DNA of 64,000 nucleotides, taken from positions 124,001 through 188,000 of the forward strand of contig JADCFN010000028.1 of NCBI GenBank assembly GCA_020249505.1, read 5' to 3'. Under the pieces are notes generated by a model. The model ran no database searches. It saw only the letters and a program-made list of their open reading frames with translations, and had not been told where the DNA came from. Every line of letters begins with the position of its first letter. The stretch's first letter is position 1. The position numbers and the translations under genes are program-made. Source of the stretch: Roseomonas sp. (GTDB taxonomy: Bacteria > Pseudomonadota > Alphaproteobacteria > Acetobacterales > Acetobacteraceae). This document shows positions 55,740-64,000 of the stretch, one piece after another.

Positions 55740-57260
55740 TCAGCCCGGCTTGTGGCCGAAGCCCAAGGCCGGTTCCTGGGCAGTATCAATCCAGATTGCC
55801 TTGCTTTGCGTCAGCTCGGCCAGAACCTCCTGCCCCGAGGAGCGGCCATGGCCAGAGGCGCCAAAGCCGCCAAAAGGCACCGAGACATGGATGGTGCGAT
55901 AGCCATTCACCCAAAACGTCCCTGCCCTGACCCGAGCCGCCACGCGATGCGCCCGGCCCAAATCACGTGTCCAGACCGCACCGGCCAAGCCAAAGGGCGT
56001 GGCATTGGCCAGTGCGATGGCCTCATCCTCATCATCGAAGGGGATGGCAGCGACGACGGGGCCGAAGATTTCCTCCTGCGCTGGGCGCGCCTCATTGGAA
56101 AGCCCGGCGAGCAAGGTGGGCGGCACCCAAAAACCGCCTTCCGGTAATGCGCCTGGCCGCGCCGCCGCCATGACCGCAGCACCGGAAGCGGCGCCTGCCG
56201 CGAGCAATTCGCGCACATGGGCGAATTGCCGCGCATTGGCCACAGGGCCCATTTCGGTCGTGGCATCCAAGGGATCGCCGAGCCGAATACGCCGCTGTGC
56301 TTCGGCAAGTGCGGCGACAAAGCGATCATGCAGGTTGCGCTGCACCAGAAGCCGCGATCCCGCGACACAGGATTGCCCGCTGCCGGCATAGATCGCCTGC
56401 TGCGCGCCCTGGATGGCGCTGGCGAAATCCGCATCGTCGAAAACGATATTCGCACTTTTGCCGCCGAGTTCGAGCAAGCTGGGCAGGCCGCGCGCGGCGG
56501 CCGTTGTGGCCACGGCGCGGCCCGCCGCGACACCGCCGACAAAGACCACCTTCGCGATTTCGGGGGCGGCAAGCAAAGCCGCACCCGTCCCCTGCCCCGG
56601 CCCGGCGATCACCTGAAACAGGCCGCGCGGCAGCCCGGCCTTTTCGCCAAGCAACCCAAGCGCCAGTGATGTCAGCGGGGTGAATTCCGATGGCTTCAGC
56701 ACGACCGCATTGCCCGCGGCCAAAGCGGGAAAGACATTCCAGCCGGCGGTGAAAATCGGCGCATTCCAAGGCGTGATGGCCAGCACCACGCCGAGCGCTT
56801 CGCGTTTCACCATGACGGTATGACCAGATGGTACGGGGATGATGCGGCCTTCGATCTTGTCGCACCAACCGGCCCAATACTCCGCCATTTCCGCAACGCG
56901 AGCCACTTCAGCCCGCGTATCGCGCAAGGGCTTGCCGGTTTGCGCTGATTCCAGGCGCGCCAGGTTTTCCGCGTTTTGGCGAAGCAAGGGCGCGATGGCC
57001 CAAAGGCGGCGGCCACGCTCCGCGCCGCTCAGCGCTTGCCAGGCGTGCTGAGCGCGCGCGGCGCTGCTGGTGGCTTGCGCGACAAGGCCAGGGCCAGCGC
57101 TGGTATATTCCAGCAGTGCCGCGCCGGTTGTCGGGTCCTGCAAGGTGATGGTGCTGCCATCACCGGCGATGATCTCGCCATCCACCAGGCTGCCCGTGCG
57201 CCCGCCCAAAAGCGCGGTGACCTCCTCGGCAAGGACGGTTTTGGCACTGAAGGGGCTCAT
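55740..57260 (-). CDS. NAD(P)-dependent aldehyde dehydrogenase
   Basis: The 506-residue enzyme has NAITPWNAPIFTAGWNVFPALAAGN-like cofactor segment (VLAITPWNAPIFTAGWNVFP), the general base in LLELGGKSANIVFDDAD, the nucleophilic Cys in YAGSGQSCVAGSRLLVQ and EEIFGPVVAAIPFDDEDEA. It oxidises an aldehyde to an acid; betaine-aldehyde or gamma-aminobutyraldehyde types are closest in overall look, but substrate is unknown. Its ATG overlaps the stop of the next gene upstream by four bases, so the pair acts together. Confidence 0.92.
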   Translation of the reverse strand: MSPFSAKTVLAEEVTALLGGRTGSLVDGEIIAGDGSTITLQDPTTGAALLEYTSAGPGLVAQATSSAARAQHAWQALSGAERGRRLWAIAPLLRQNAENLARLESAQTGKPLRDTRAEVARVAEMAEYWAGWCDKIEGRIIPVPSGHTVMVKREALGVVLAITPWNAPIFTAGWNVFPALAAGNAVVLKPSEFTPLTSLALGLLGEKAGLPRGLFQVIAGPGQGTGAALLAAPEIAKVVFVGGVAAGRAVATTAAARGLPSLLELGGKSANIVFDDADFASAIQGAQQAIYAGSGQSCVAGSRLLVQRNLHDRFVAALAEAQRRIRLGDPLDATTEMGPVANARQFAHVRELLAAGAASGAAVMAAARPGALPEGGFWVPPTLLAGLSNEARPAQEEIFGPVVAAIPFDDEDEAIALANATPFGLAGAVWTRDLGRAHRVAARVRAGTFWVNGYRTIHVSVPFGGFGASGHGRSSGQEVLAELTQSKAIWIDTAQEPALGFGHKPG

Positions 57261-58114
57261 GGCTTGACTCCTGCGAAAAGCGTGGCCGAAAGACGGTTGA
57301 AATCGGCATCATCCGGCACGGCCTCACGCAATTCCTGCCACAGCGCAGCGGCGCGGCCAGTGGCTTCCAGGGTCACGTCCAATTCCCGCGCCAATTCCAG
57401 CGCCAGGCCCACATCCTTGCGCATCAGCCCGGCGCTAAAGCCCGAGTCAAAGCTGCCAGGGATGATCCAGCGCGGCCAATTCACCTCGGTCACCGCGGAT
57501 CGGCCAGAGGCGCCATTCAACAACGGCAAAAGCGCTTCCGGCGCCACCCCGGCGGCGGCGCCGAGGCGCAGCGCCTCACCGGCCGTCACCAAATGGCTTG
57601 CGACGAGCAGGTTGTTCACAAGCTTCGCCACCTGCCCCGCCCCGGATGGCCCGATATGCAATAGCCGCGCGGTGAGGTGTTGCAGGATGGGTGTGGCGCG
57701 TTCCAGGGCAGCGGCATCGCCGCCCACCATCATGGCCATGCTGCCCGCCGCGGCACCCGCCGGACCACCCGAGACCGGCGCATCAAGATAAAAAACGCCC
57801 TGCGCTTTGGCCTGTTCCGTAAAACCGCGCACGGCGCGTGGCGAAAGGGTGGAGGTATCAATGATCACGGCGTCTTGGGGCAAGGCGGGCAGTATTGGCG
57901 CGAGTACCTCGGCCACCGCGGCATCATGCGGCAGGGACAGGATGGTCATGTCCGCGACACTTCCGGCGAGATCAGCGCCAATCATCGCACCTGCTTGCCG
58001 CGCGGTATCTCGCTTGGTGGGGTCCAGATCCCAGGCGCGCGGCTGGTGGCCCATCGCCAAAAGCCGCTTGAGCATCGCCATGCCCATATTGCCGAGACCA
58101 ATCACAGCGACCAT
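57257..58114 (-). CDS. NAD(P)-dependent beta-hydroxyacid dehydrogenase (3-hydroxyisobutyrate dehydrogenase family)
   Basis: The 285-residue protein has the Rossmann motif VIGLGNMGMAMLKRLLAMGH, the substrate motif YLDAPVSGGPAGAAAGSMAMMVGG and catalytic Lys in GAGQVAKLVNNLLVASH. Family members oxidise 3-hydroxyisobutyrate, tartronate semialdehyde or similar acids. With the aldehyde dehydrogenase it may form a hydroxyacid to semialdehyde to acid path (inference). Confidence 0.9.
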   Translation of the reverse strand: MVAVIGLGNMGMAMLKRLLAMGHQPRAWDLDPTKRDTARQAGAMIGADLAGSVADMTILSLPHDAAVAEVLAPILPALPQDAVIIDTSTLSPRAVRGFTEQAKAQGVFYLDAPVSGGPAGAAAGSMAMMVGGDAAALERATPILQHLTARLLHIGPSGAGQVAKLVNNLLVASHLVTAGEALRLGAAAGVAPEALLPLLNGASGRSAVTEVNWPRWIIPGSFDSGFSAGLMRKDVGLALELARELDVTLEATGRAAALWQELREAVPDDADFNRLSATLFAGVKP

Positions 58115-58222
58115 GCGCGCTTCCCTTCAGGCCAGGATTTTTCGGTGCCATGTGATAGCGCCGGAACCGCATGAGGGCCAAGGCGGTTTGCCCCACCCCG
58201 CTTTCCTGCGTTACAGGCGCGC

Positions 58223-58672
58223 ATGGCAGTGCAAGCGATCCTCACCCGCATTGAAGGCATGATCGGCGCGGCACGCTTTGGCGTGCTGATGGAATTTCTG
58301 CGCTTTGGTGTGGTGGGCACCATCGGTTTCGTGGTGGATACCGCAGTGCTTTATGCGGGGCTGGCGCTTGGGCTCGGGCTTTATGGCGGGCGCGCGGTGT
58401 CCTACCTGGTGGCGGCGACCACGACCTGGGCGCTCAATCGCGTTTGGACATTCCGCGGGCGCGGCGATGGCCCCGTGCACCAGCAATGGGCGCTGTTCCT
58501 AGTGGTCAATCTGGTGGGCTTTGCGATGAATTACGGCACCTATGCCGCGTTGATTGCATTTGTGCCGGTAGTGGCGGCGCATCCCGTGCTGGGTGTCGCT
58601 GCTGGGGCGATTGCGGGGATGTTCGGGAATTTCGTGCTCTCGCGCCAATTGGTGTTTCGCGCGCGGGGTTAG
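58223..58672 (+). CDS. GtrA-family membrane protein
   Basis: The 149-residue protein has the GtrA pattern of four helices: FLRFGVVGTIGFVVDTAVLYAGL, AVSYLVAATTTWALNRVWTFR, QWALFLVVNLVGFAMNYGTY and GVAAGAIAGMFGNFVLSRQLVF, with the LNRVWTF and FVLSRQLVFR motifs after helices two and four. Such proteins are thought to flip or carry polyprenyl-linked sugars for surface glycans. No polyprenyl glycosyltransferase gene is adjacent. Confidence 0.9.
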   Translation: MAVQAILTRIEGMIGAARFGVLMEFLRFGVVGTIGFVVDTAVLYAGLALGLGLYGGRAVSYLVAATTTWALNRVWTFRGRGDGPVHQQWALFLVVNLVGFAMNYGTYAALIAFVPVVAAHPVLGVAAGAIAGMFGNFVLSRQLVFRARG

Positions 58673-58702
58673 GCGCGATGGGGTGATGTGCCCCACCGCG
58701 CC
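58672..58702 (+). terminator. Convergent terminator between gtrA and the binding-protein gene
   Basis: GGCGCGATGGGG (58672-58683) and CCCCACCGCGCC (58691-58702) pair over 12 positions with one mismatch and a seven-base loop. On the plus strand ATTCAGATTTT follows. The stem starts at the gtrA stop, and may serve both converging genes. Confidence 0.65.
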
Positions 58703-58711
58703 ATTCAGATT

Positions 58712-59950
58712 TTAGCTCCGCACGAAGCTGCAGCCACCGTCAGCAAGTGGACGGAAAGCGTTATTCGCCTCGGTCGTTTGCAGCAGCTTGTAATAGTCAA
58801 ACACGCCGCGGCTTTCCTCAGGCTTTTTCACCTCAAACAAATAGGCCGGGTGCAGCTTGCGGCCATCGGCGCGGATGGTGCCGGGGCCGAAGCAATCATC
58901 GTCACAGGGAATGGCCTTCATGCGCGAAACCGTGGCCGCGCCGCTTTGCTTGGCCTGCGCCACGCCCATATCGGCAACCGTCTTCAGGTAATGCAGCACC
59001 GCCGCATAGCCACCGGCGTGATTCATGCAGAGCGCATTCTGCCCGATATTGGGCCGCACACGGGCCGAGAAGGCGCGGGTGCGATCATTCAAATCCCAAT
59101 AAAACGTTTCGGTGCAGATCAGCCCTTGCGTGGTGGCAAGCCCCAAGGAATGCACATCCGGCAGGAACATCAGCAGGCTGGCAAGCTTGATGCCCCGGCG
59201 CATAAGCCCAAATTCTGCCGCCTGCTTGATGCAGTTGATGGTGTCACTGCCGGCATTGGCGAGCCCGATAACCTTGGCGCGCGAGGCCTGCGCCTGCACC
59301 AGGAAGGCCGAGAAATCGGTCGTGCCCGGGAAGGGTGTGCGCACCTGGCCAAGCACGCGCCCGCCGGCATTGCGCACGAAGTTCGCCGTGTCGCGTTCCA
59401 GGGCATGGCCGAAGGCGTAATCGGCCGTAATGAAATACCAGCTATCGCCCCCCGCGCGCACCGTGGCACCGCCGGTGGAATTGGCCAGCATCCAGGTATC
59501 ATAGGTCCAGTGAACGGTATTCGGCGTGCAAGCACGCCCTGTCAGATCCGAAGTGGCCGAGGTCGTGTTTAGGAAGACCTTGTTCTTGTCACGAATGATT
59601 TCATTGGCCGCGAGCGCCACGGAAGAGGCCCCGCCATCAACCACGACATCAACGCCGTCACGGTCAATCCATTGCCGCGTGAGGTTGGAACCGACATCGG
59701 GACGATTCAGATTATCGCCATAGAGCACTTCGATATTGAAGCCGCGATTGCTCATCTCCGCAGCCGCCTGGCGTACGCAGGCCAATTCCGTAGGTCCACT
59801 CACATCGCGATAGGTGCCGGAAAAATCCGTCAGCAGCGCGATCTTGATGGTATTCGCGGCCTGCGCCTTCGCGCTCCGCCAGGGCAGGCCACCAATGCCG
59901 GTGCCAATGCCCGCGCCGGCCGCGAGGGCCGTGCGACGTGTTACTTTCAT
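58712..59950 (-). CDS. ABC transporter substrate-binding protein, branched-chain amino acid type (orphan)
   Basis: With ATG 59950 (MKVTRRTALAAGAGIGTGIG; GGGAGGA upstream) the protein has 412 residues and a twin-arginine-like signal cut near AKAQA. The type I periplasmic fold shows IKIALLTDFSGTYRDVSGPTELACVRQAAAEMSNRGFNIEVLYGD and WIDRDGVDVVVDGGASS. No LivH, M, G or F genes are next to it, so it must share a permease elsewhere or act as a sensor. The ligand is unknown. Confidence 0.88.
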   Translation of the reverse strand: MKVTRRTALAAGAGIGTGIGGLPWRSAKAQAANTIKIALLTDFSGTYRDVSGPTELACVRQAAAEMSNRGFNIEVLYGDNLNRPDVGSNLTRQWIDRDGVDVVVDGGASSVALAANEIIRDKNKVFLNTTSATSDLTGRACTPNTVHWTYDTWMLANSTGGATVRAGGDSWYFITADYAFGHALERDTANFVRNAGGRVLGQVRTPFPGTTDFSAFLVQAQASRAKVIGLANAGSDTINCIKQAAEFGLMRRGIKLASLLMFLPDVHSLGLATTQGLICTETFYWDLNDRTRAFSARVRPNIGQNALCMNHAGGYAAVLHYLKTVADMGVAQAKQSGAATVSRMKAIPCDDDCFGPGTIRADGRKLHPAYLFEVKKPEESRGVFDYYKLLQTTEANNAFRPLADGGCSFVRS

Positions 59951-60042
59951 GAGCTTTCCTCCCAAAACGGTTCGAAGCCTTTGCGGCTGAACGAAGGCTA
60001 CGCCTTCTACATGGAAGGTAAAGCCCCCTGCCCCGAGACGCG

Positions 60043-61032
60043 TCAGGCGCCCTGCAATTGCACTTTTTCTTCGGATTTTTCGGCGGCGTGGTGGAAATTG
60101 GCGCGCTGATAGCCAGTCATGAAATCGGGATAGGTGATGGGTTCCATCCGGCTTGGCGCAGCATCAGCGGTGATTGGCTTCATGACAGCGCGATAATTCG
60201 CATCCATGAAAAACGGGATCGCATAGCGTTCGCGGCCAGAGCGATTGATCACGCGATGCGGGGTCGCGAGGAAGCGATTATCCGTCCAGCGCCAGAGCAT
60301 CATCCCGCCATTGATCAGGAGTGCGCCTTCAGGTGCCGGCGCATCCAGCCAGCGCCCATCCGGCAGCCGGAGCGAGAGGCCCGGCACCTTGTTCTGCGCC
60401 AGAATGGTCATGAAGCTTGTGTCCATATGGGGTGCGATACCGAATTCATTCTCGGGCGCTGTTGGCTCCTGCGGCGGGTAATGGGACATCCGCAGCGTGA
60501 ACATGGGTTCCTGAAAGAAGGGCGCGAAGTAATCCGCCGGCAGGTCAAGTGCACGGGCATAAATCGGCAGAAGCGAAAGCCCCAAGCCTTCAAATGCGGC
60601 GCAGGCCTTCAGGATGTTTTCCCGAAAGCCCGGCAAAGCCGGCCATTGATTGGCTCCGCGAAAGCGCACCTTGTCCAGAACGTCGGGATGGTCCGCGGGC
60701 AGGTCACGCTTGAAGAACACGGCCTCATTCGCGTTGGGTAGCGCCACTTCGCCCACCGCATTCACGCGCGTGGTGGCGCCCCGCATGGGCATATAGCCGA
60801 TATTATGTTCATTGATCTTGAGCGCGAGCTTCGCATCCAAAGGCTGCGCATGGAAGCGCGCTGCCTCGGCGAAGGTTTGATCCAGCAGCTCTTGCGGGAT
60901 GCCGTGATTGCGCACGAAGTAAAAGCCCACCTCGGTAAAGGCGTGGCGCAGTTCCTGGCCAAGTTGTTCAAGCGCACCGGCCGCGCCCGCGCGCAAAGGG
61001 GCAAGGTCGAGTACGGGAATGCTGTCGGCCAT
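60043..61032 (-). CDS. 2-oxoglutarate/Fe(II) oxygenase, isopenicillin N synthase family
   Basis: The 329-residue protein has the DIOX_N start VLDLAPLRAGAAGALEQLGQELRHAFTEVGFYFVRNHGIP and the iron ligands: His and Asp in FGIAPHMDTSFMTIL, second His in TPHRVINRS. The 2-oxoglutarate Arg follows in GRERYAIPFF, where the usual Arg-x-Ser reads Arg-Tyr-Ala. Such enzymes hydroxylate or oxidise small molecules. Its substrate is unknown. It is the first of genes before cysteine dioxygenase on the same strand only by position; the dioxygenase lies upstream by 67 bases. Confidence 0.87.
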   Translation of the reverse strand: MADSIPVLDLAPLRAGAAGALEQLGQELRHAFTEVGFYFVRNHGIPQELLDQTFAEAARFHAQPLDAKLALKINEHNIGYMPMRGATTRVNAVGEVALPNANEAVFFKRDLPADHPDVLDKVRFRGANQWPALPGFRENILKACAAFEGLGLSLLPIYARALDLPADYFAPFFQEPMFTLRMSHYPPQEPTAPENEFGIAPHMDTSFMTILAQNKVPGLSLRLPDGRWLDAPAPEGALLINGGMMLWRWTDNRFLATPHRVINRSGRERYAIPFFMDANYRAVMKPITADAAPSRMEPITYPDFMTGYQRANFHHAAEKSEEKVQLQGA

Positions 61033-61099
61033 GGCGATTTATCCCTGCGTAATGGCAGGCAGCATCATGCCTCACGCGCGAGCACGCAAGGGGCAGACT

Positions 61100-61714
61100 T
61101 CAATTGGCCGAGCGGCTCAAATCCCAAAGATTGGGCACGCTTTTGTTGTCATAGCCTGAGATGAAATATTCGGGCTGGCTAGTTTCGGCATTGAACATGG
61201 CGCGCTTCACCGCACCAATATTGGCGCCATAGACATGGATGCTGATGCTGGTGCGCCCTTCCACGGCATTTTCCACGCGATGCGTGTCGTAGCTATCGCT
61301 GCTGAGCACCACCACATCGCCGCGCCTGGCGCGATCAACCCGGCCCGGGCGCATCGGCCCACCATTCGGGTCTGCGACCATTTCGGTCGAAATCTCCTCA
61401 CCCTGATGCACGCCAACCAGGCCCCAGACGGTGTGGTTATGGACCGGCGTCTGTTGCCCTGGCCCCCATACGAAGCAGACGACCGAAAACCGCTGTTGCG
61501 GATCGCAATGCAGGAGCAATTGCCGATAGGTATCGGTTGGCGCGGTAAACTCCGGCGGCAACCAATTATCGGAAAGCACAAGCTTGCGGAGCAAGCCTGG
61601 CGCCTCCTTCAGGAAAAGGGCCTCATCGCCACCCGCATCGGCCAAGGCTGTCATGCCGCGGACGAAGTCTCGCAAGGGGGCGATGTCTTGAATAAGGGTG
61701 CTTCCGTTGTCCAT
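61100..61714 (-). CDS. Cysteine dioxygenase-type cupin
   Basis: From ATG 61714 (MDNGSTLIQDIAPLRDFVRG) the protein has 204 residues. The cupin iron site is in PVHNHTVWGLVGVHQGEE (two His) and VLSSDSYDTHRVENA (third His), as in type I thiol dioxygenases that oxidise cysteine or 3-mercaptopropionate to sulfinates. SDNWLPPEFTAPTDTYRQLLLH is also family-like. It lies between an alcohol dehydrogenase gene and the 2OG oxygenase gene, all on the minus strand. Confidence 0.88.
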   Translation of the reverse strand: MDNGSTLIQDIAPLRDFVRGMTALADAGGDEALFLKEAPGLLRKLVLSDNWLPPEFTAPTDTYRQLLLHCDPQQRFSVVCFVWGPGQQTPVHNHTVWGLVGVHQGEEISTEMVADPNGGPMRPGRVDRARRGDVVVLSSDSYDTHRVENAVEGRTSISIHVYGANIGAVKRAMFNAETSQPEYFISGYDNKSVPNLWDLSRSAN

Positions 61715-61768
61715 GCCTGTGAGGATTGAGTATTTTGAGTCGAAATGCAACCATTAGTTTCATATTTT

Positions 61769-62836
61769 TTAAGAAACCTCCGCCGTGAGGACAATTCGGC
61801 CCGTCACCTTGCCATCTTTCAACCTATTGAGCGCTGTGTCGGCTTGATTAAACGGCATACGGGTAATCGGAATGCCCGGCAAACCACCTTTTTGGGCGAT
61901 GCCGACCAATTCCCGCAACTCCTTGACATTGCCCACATATGAACCCTGGATCGTGAGCGCGCGCATCGGCATGACCGGTAGCGGGACAGCCAATTCCCCG
62001 CCAAAAAGCCCCACCTGCACCAGCTTGCCGCCCTTGCGCAGCGCATCAAAGGCGCTCCGCGCTGTCTCCGTCCCGTTCACCAGGTCAATAATGGCGCGCA
62101 CCGGGCCGCCACAGGCATCCATGATGCGCTTGGCTGTGCCGGCATCCCCGCCCTGGACGATATCGGTCGCCCCTTCCTGCCTGGCCGCTTCCAGCTTGGC
62201 GGGGCTGACATCCACCACCACGATTCGCCGATGGCCCTTGGCCTTCAGCACAGCAATCGCATTCAGCCCTAGCCCGCCCGCGCCAATCAGGACAATCGGC
62301 TCATCTGCCGGCATCGGCATGACCTTGTTGATGGCGCTGAACACCGTAATGCCCGAACAGGCATAGGTCGCGGCCAAGGCGGGATCGAGGTTACCCACCG
62401 GCACCAGATGCCGCGGCTCGGGCGCCAGCACATGCGTCGCATAGCCACCATGCTGATAAACGCCGAGGCTTTTCGGCGTGAGACACATGTTATCCTCATC
62501 GGCGAGACAGGCGTCGCAGGTCCCACACCCCACCCAGGGGAAGACCACCATGTGATCGCCAACCTTAAGGCCCGCGCCATTGGCGTCTGGCCCCCATTTC
62601 AGCACGCGGCCGACAATTTCATGCCCCATGGCGAGCGGGAGTTTCACCCCGCGATCTGACAGCTTCAGATAACCGCGCGAACCGAGGTCATAGCCGCCTT
62701 CCCAGATATGCAGATCGGAATGGCAAACCCCCGCATGGGTGATTTCCAGCAGCACCTGCTTTCCGGTGGGTTCCGGCGTTGGGATATTGATTTCCTGAAG
62801 GGGCTTACCCGCTTCAGTTACGGCCCAGGCACGCAT
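61769..62836 (-). CDS. Zinc-dependent alcohol dehydrogenase
   Basis: From ATG 62836 (MRAWAVTEAGKPLQEINIPT; GAGGA eight bases upstream) the enzyme has 355 residues. Zinc ligands are in AGVCHSDLHIWEG and LPLAMGHEIVGRV, the structural zinc in GCGTCDACLADEDNMC, and the cofactor motif is GAGGLGLNAIAVLKAKG. It oxidises alcohols or reduces aldehydes with NAD(P). An ATG at 62851 is less well placed. Confidence 0.93.
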   Translation of the reverse strand: MRAWAVTEAGKPLQEINIPTPEPTGKQVLLEITHAGVCHSDLHIWEGGYDLGSRGYLKLSDRGVKLPLAMGHEIVGRVLKWGPDANGAGLKVGDHMVVFPWVGCGTCDACLADEDNMCLTPKSLGVYQHGGYATHVLAPEPRHLVPVGNLDPALAATYACSGITVFSAINKVMPMPADEPIVLIGAGGLGLNAIAVLKAKGHRRIVVVDVSPAKLEAARQEGATDIVQGGDAGTAKRIMDACGGPVRAIIDLVNGTETARSAFDALRKGGKLVQVGLFGGELAVPLPVMPMRALTIQGSYVGNVKELRELVGIAQKGGLPGIPITRMPFNQADTALNRLKDGKVTGRIVLTAEVS

Positions 62837-62988
62837 GGCTGTCTTCCTCATGTTTCTCGTGTTGGAAGCATGGGAACAAGCTTGGGGCTTGCGGTCAAGC
62901 GGCGCCGCGCGATGGCCGAAGTAGGGTTGTTTTGACCGCACACGAAAGCTGCCTAAGATGCGCTTCTCAACCGGAGAGAGAAGCGAAC

Positions 62989-63636
62989 ATGAATAACCCA
63001 TGGGGCCAGGGCGCTGCCGGCGGCATTGGCGATTTGCTGGGCGCCATGATGGGGGGCGGTTCGGCTGAAGGACTCGCTTCCCTGGTTGGCAAGCTGCAAC
63101 AGGGCGGACTTGGTCAGGAAGTGGAAAGTTGGGTCGGCACCGGCGAGAATATGCCTGTAGCGCCGGAAAGGCTGGCCCAAGCCTTTGGCAGCAATGAATT
63201 AGCCGGCCTTGCCCAGCAATTCGGCGGCGGCGCGGCTTCGGACGGCGCCATGGCAGGCATCCTCGCGCAGCTTTTGCCTGCGGTGATCAATGGCATGACG
63301 CCCCAGGGACGCCTGCCACAATCAGAAACCGATATGGGCGGCGGGCTAGGCGATGTGCTTGGCAATGTTCTGTCCGGGATGATGGGTGGGCAGCAACAAC
63401 AGCCGCAAGGCGGCCTGATGGATATGCTTGGGCCCCTGATGGGTGCCATGGCCGGCGGGCCGCAGGCTCAGCAGGGCGGCGGCTTGGCCGGTTTGCTCGG
63501 CGGCCTGCTTGGTGGTGCTGGTGCGGCGGCGGCGGGCATGGCTGGCAAGGGCGGCAAGGCGCTGCCGCCCGGCGATGTTCTGCCAAGTAAGTTCGATGCG
63601 CTTGGCGGTGGCAGCAAGGGCGGCCGTTCACGCTAG
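62989..63636 (+). CDS. YidB-like DUF937 protein, glycine-rich
   Basis: From ATG 62989 (MNNPWGQGAAGGIGDLLGAM; GGAGAGAG upstream) the protein has 215 residues. The N-terminal half is DUF937/YidB-like: ASLVGKLQQGGLGQEVESWVGTGENMPVAPERLAQAFGSNELAGLAQQFG and GAMAGILAQLLPAVINGMTPQG. The C-terminal half is Gly/Gln/Met-rich low complexity (GMMGGQQQQPQGG, GGPQAQQGGGLAGLLGGLLGG). Function is unknown; it is cytoplasmic by sequence. Confidence 0.82.
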   Translation: MNNPWGQGAAGGIGDLLGAMMGGGSAEGLASLVGKLQQGGLGQEVESWVGTGENMPVAPERLAQAFGSNELAGLAQQFGGGAASDGAMAGILAQLLPAVINGMTPQGRLPQSETDMGGGLGDVLGNVLSGMMGGQQQQPQGGLMDMLGPLMGAMAGGPQAQQGGGLAGLLGGLLGGAGAAAAGMAGKGGKALPPGDVLPSKFDALGGGSKGGRSR

Positions 63637-63706
63637 GAGTGTTTTGCGTTCACTTGGGTTCACGCAACCCGCTCTACATTGTTGTTTTTCGAGCATCTTC
63701 ACACGG

Positions 63707-63724
63707 TCAGATGATTCCATCTGA
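63707..63724. promoter_or_regulatory. 18-bp palindrome downstream of the YidB-like gene
   Basis: TCAGATG (63707-63713) and CATCTGA (63718-63724) flank ATTC. It lies 70 bases after the YidB-like stop and 73 bases from the Bug stop at 63797; no U-tract follows. It may be a weak terminator or a protein site. The rest of 63637-63796 shows no gene. Confidence 0.3.
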
Positions 63725-63796
63725 AAGTGATTTGCTCTAAAAGCTGCGTTCTTGGACAGGCGGCTTGCGTGGCTTGGGTGCCACGGCCGCCGGCCT

Positions 63797-64000
63797 TCAA
63801 TCCGGGCGGATATTATTCTCCCGTACCACCCTGCCCCAGGTCGCGATCTGGGCAGAGAGGAATTGCATGAAGGCAGCCTCCCCTTGCGGATTGAGGTCAA
63901 TGCCGAGAGCCAGGATACGCTGGCGCAGTTCCGGCACTTCCAGCGCCTTACGCACCGCTGCTTCCATGCGCGCCTTAATCGCCTCTGGCAGCCGCGCGGG
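63797..64000 (-). CDS. Bug-type substrate-binding protein, C-terminal fragment (cut by the right edge)
   Basis: The minus frame entering at 64000 and stopping with TGA at 63799-63797 reads PARLPEAIKARMEAAVRKAL, then LRQRILALGIDLNPQGEAAF, and ends FLSAQIATWGRVVRENNIRPD. This is the typical Bug (TctC-like) C-terminus, with WxxVVRxxNI before the stop. At least 67 residues are visible. It is the fourth Bug gene of the window. The rest lies beyond the edge. Confidence 0.85.
   Translation of the reverse strand, partial: PARLPEAIKARMEAAVRKALEVPELRQRILALGIDLNPQGEAAFMQFLSAQIATWGRVVRENNIRPD

Overview
The window is high-GC DNA from an alphaproteobacterium, most likely Rhodospirillales and probably Acetobacteraceae (Roseomonas-like; this family call is inference). 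The evidence is the fused ispDF gene divergent from dusB-ntrB-ntrC-ntrY-ntrX, a bacterial homologue of the NDUFS4 complex I subunit, short alphaproteobacterial flagellins, several Bug-type (TctC-like) binding proteins without their membrane subunits, and many periplasmic proteins with twin-arginine-like signal peptides. I see no phage genes, transposases, CRISPR arrays, rRNA or replication origin. One tRNA (Arg, anticodon TCT) is present.

Layout. 1-8722 (minus): a tight nitrogen-control operon, dusB-ntrB-ntrC-ntrY-ntrX, followed by a D-amino acid aminotransferase and a HAD hydrolase cut by the left edge. A 17-bp NtrC-like dyad lies just upstream of dusB. 8868-10013: ispDF. 10021-14990 (minus): GGDEF/EAL protein, thiolase, Bug protein and an orphan Hint-domain protein. 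15134-21171 (plus): GntR regulator, a near-palindromic GntR-type operator, an allophanate hydrolase split into two genes, a complete SsuABC/TauABC-like ABC transporter and a PuuE-like deacetylase. This looks like a scavenging operon for a urea-like or ureide-like nitrogen source. 21182-27030: TauE/SafE permease, tRNA-Arg, an AT-richer glycosyltransferase-like gene, NDUFS4 homologue, class V aminotransferase and a Baeyer-Villiger-type monooxygenase.

27118-29096: glnA and glnB, the targets and partners of the Ntr system at the left end. 29370-38773: class I aminotransferase, hydrolase, EamA exporter, quinone oxidoreductase with a small membrane ORF behind it, a CaiB/acyl-CoA dehydrogenase pair flanked by two Bug proteins, and an Asp/Glu racemase. 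38815-40810: two tandem flagellin genes whose leaders share two hairpins, one around the Shine-Dalgarno sequence, with compensatory differences. 41070-41903: a protein with two cold-shock domains joined by a Gly/Arg/Pro repeat linker. 41952-48190: D-amino acid dehydrogenase-like, HCCA isomerase-like and HpxZ-like genes, then a form II CO-dehydrogenase-like coxS-coxL-coxM operon. 48330-55672: dipeptide-type ABC transporter with two tandem binding proteins. 55740-64000: aldehyde dehydrogenase, hydroxyisobutyrate dehydrogenase family, GtrA, orphan Leu/Ile/Val-type binding protein, 2OG-Fe(II) oxygenase, cysteine dioxygenase, alcohol dehydrogenase, YidB-like protein and the C-terminus of a fourth Bug protein at the right edge.

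The whole suggests a metabolically flexible heterotroph that takes up many organic acids, peptides, amino acids and nitrogen compounds, with central nitrogen control (NtrBC, NtrYX, PII, GS) in the same region. The most interesting signals are the flagellin leader structures, the operator-linked split allophanate hydrolase operon, the NtrC-like site at dusB, the double cold-shock protein and the orphan Hint protein.
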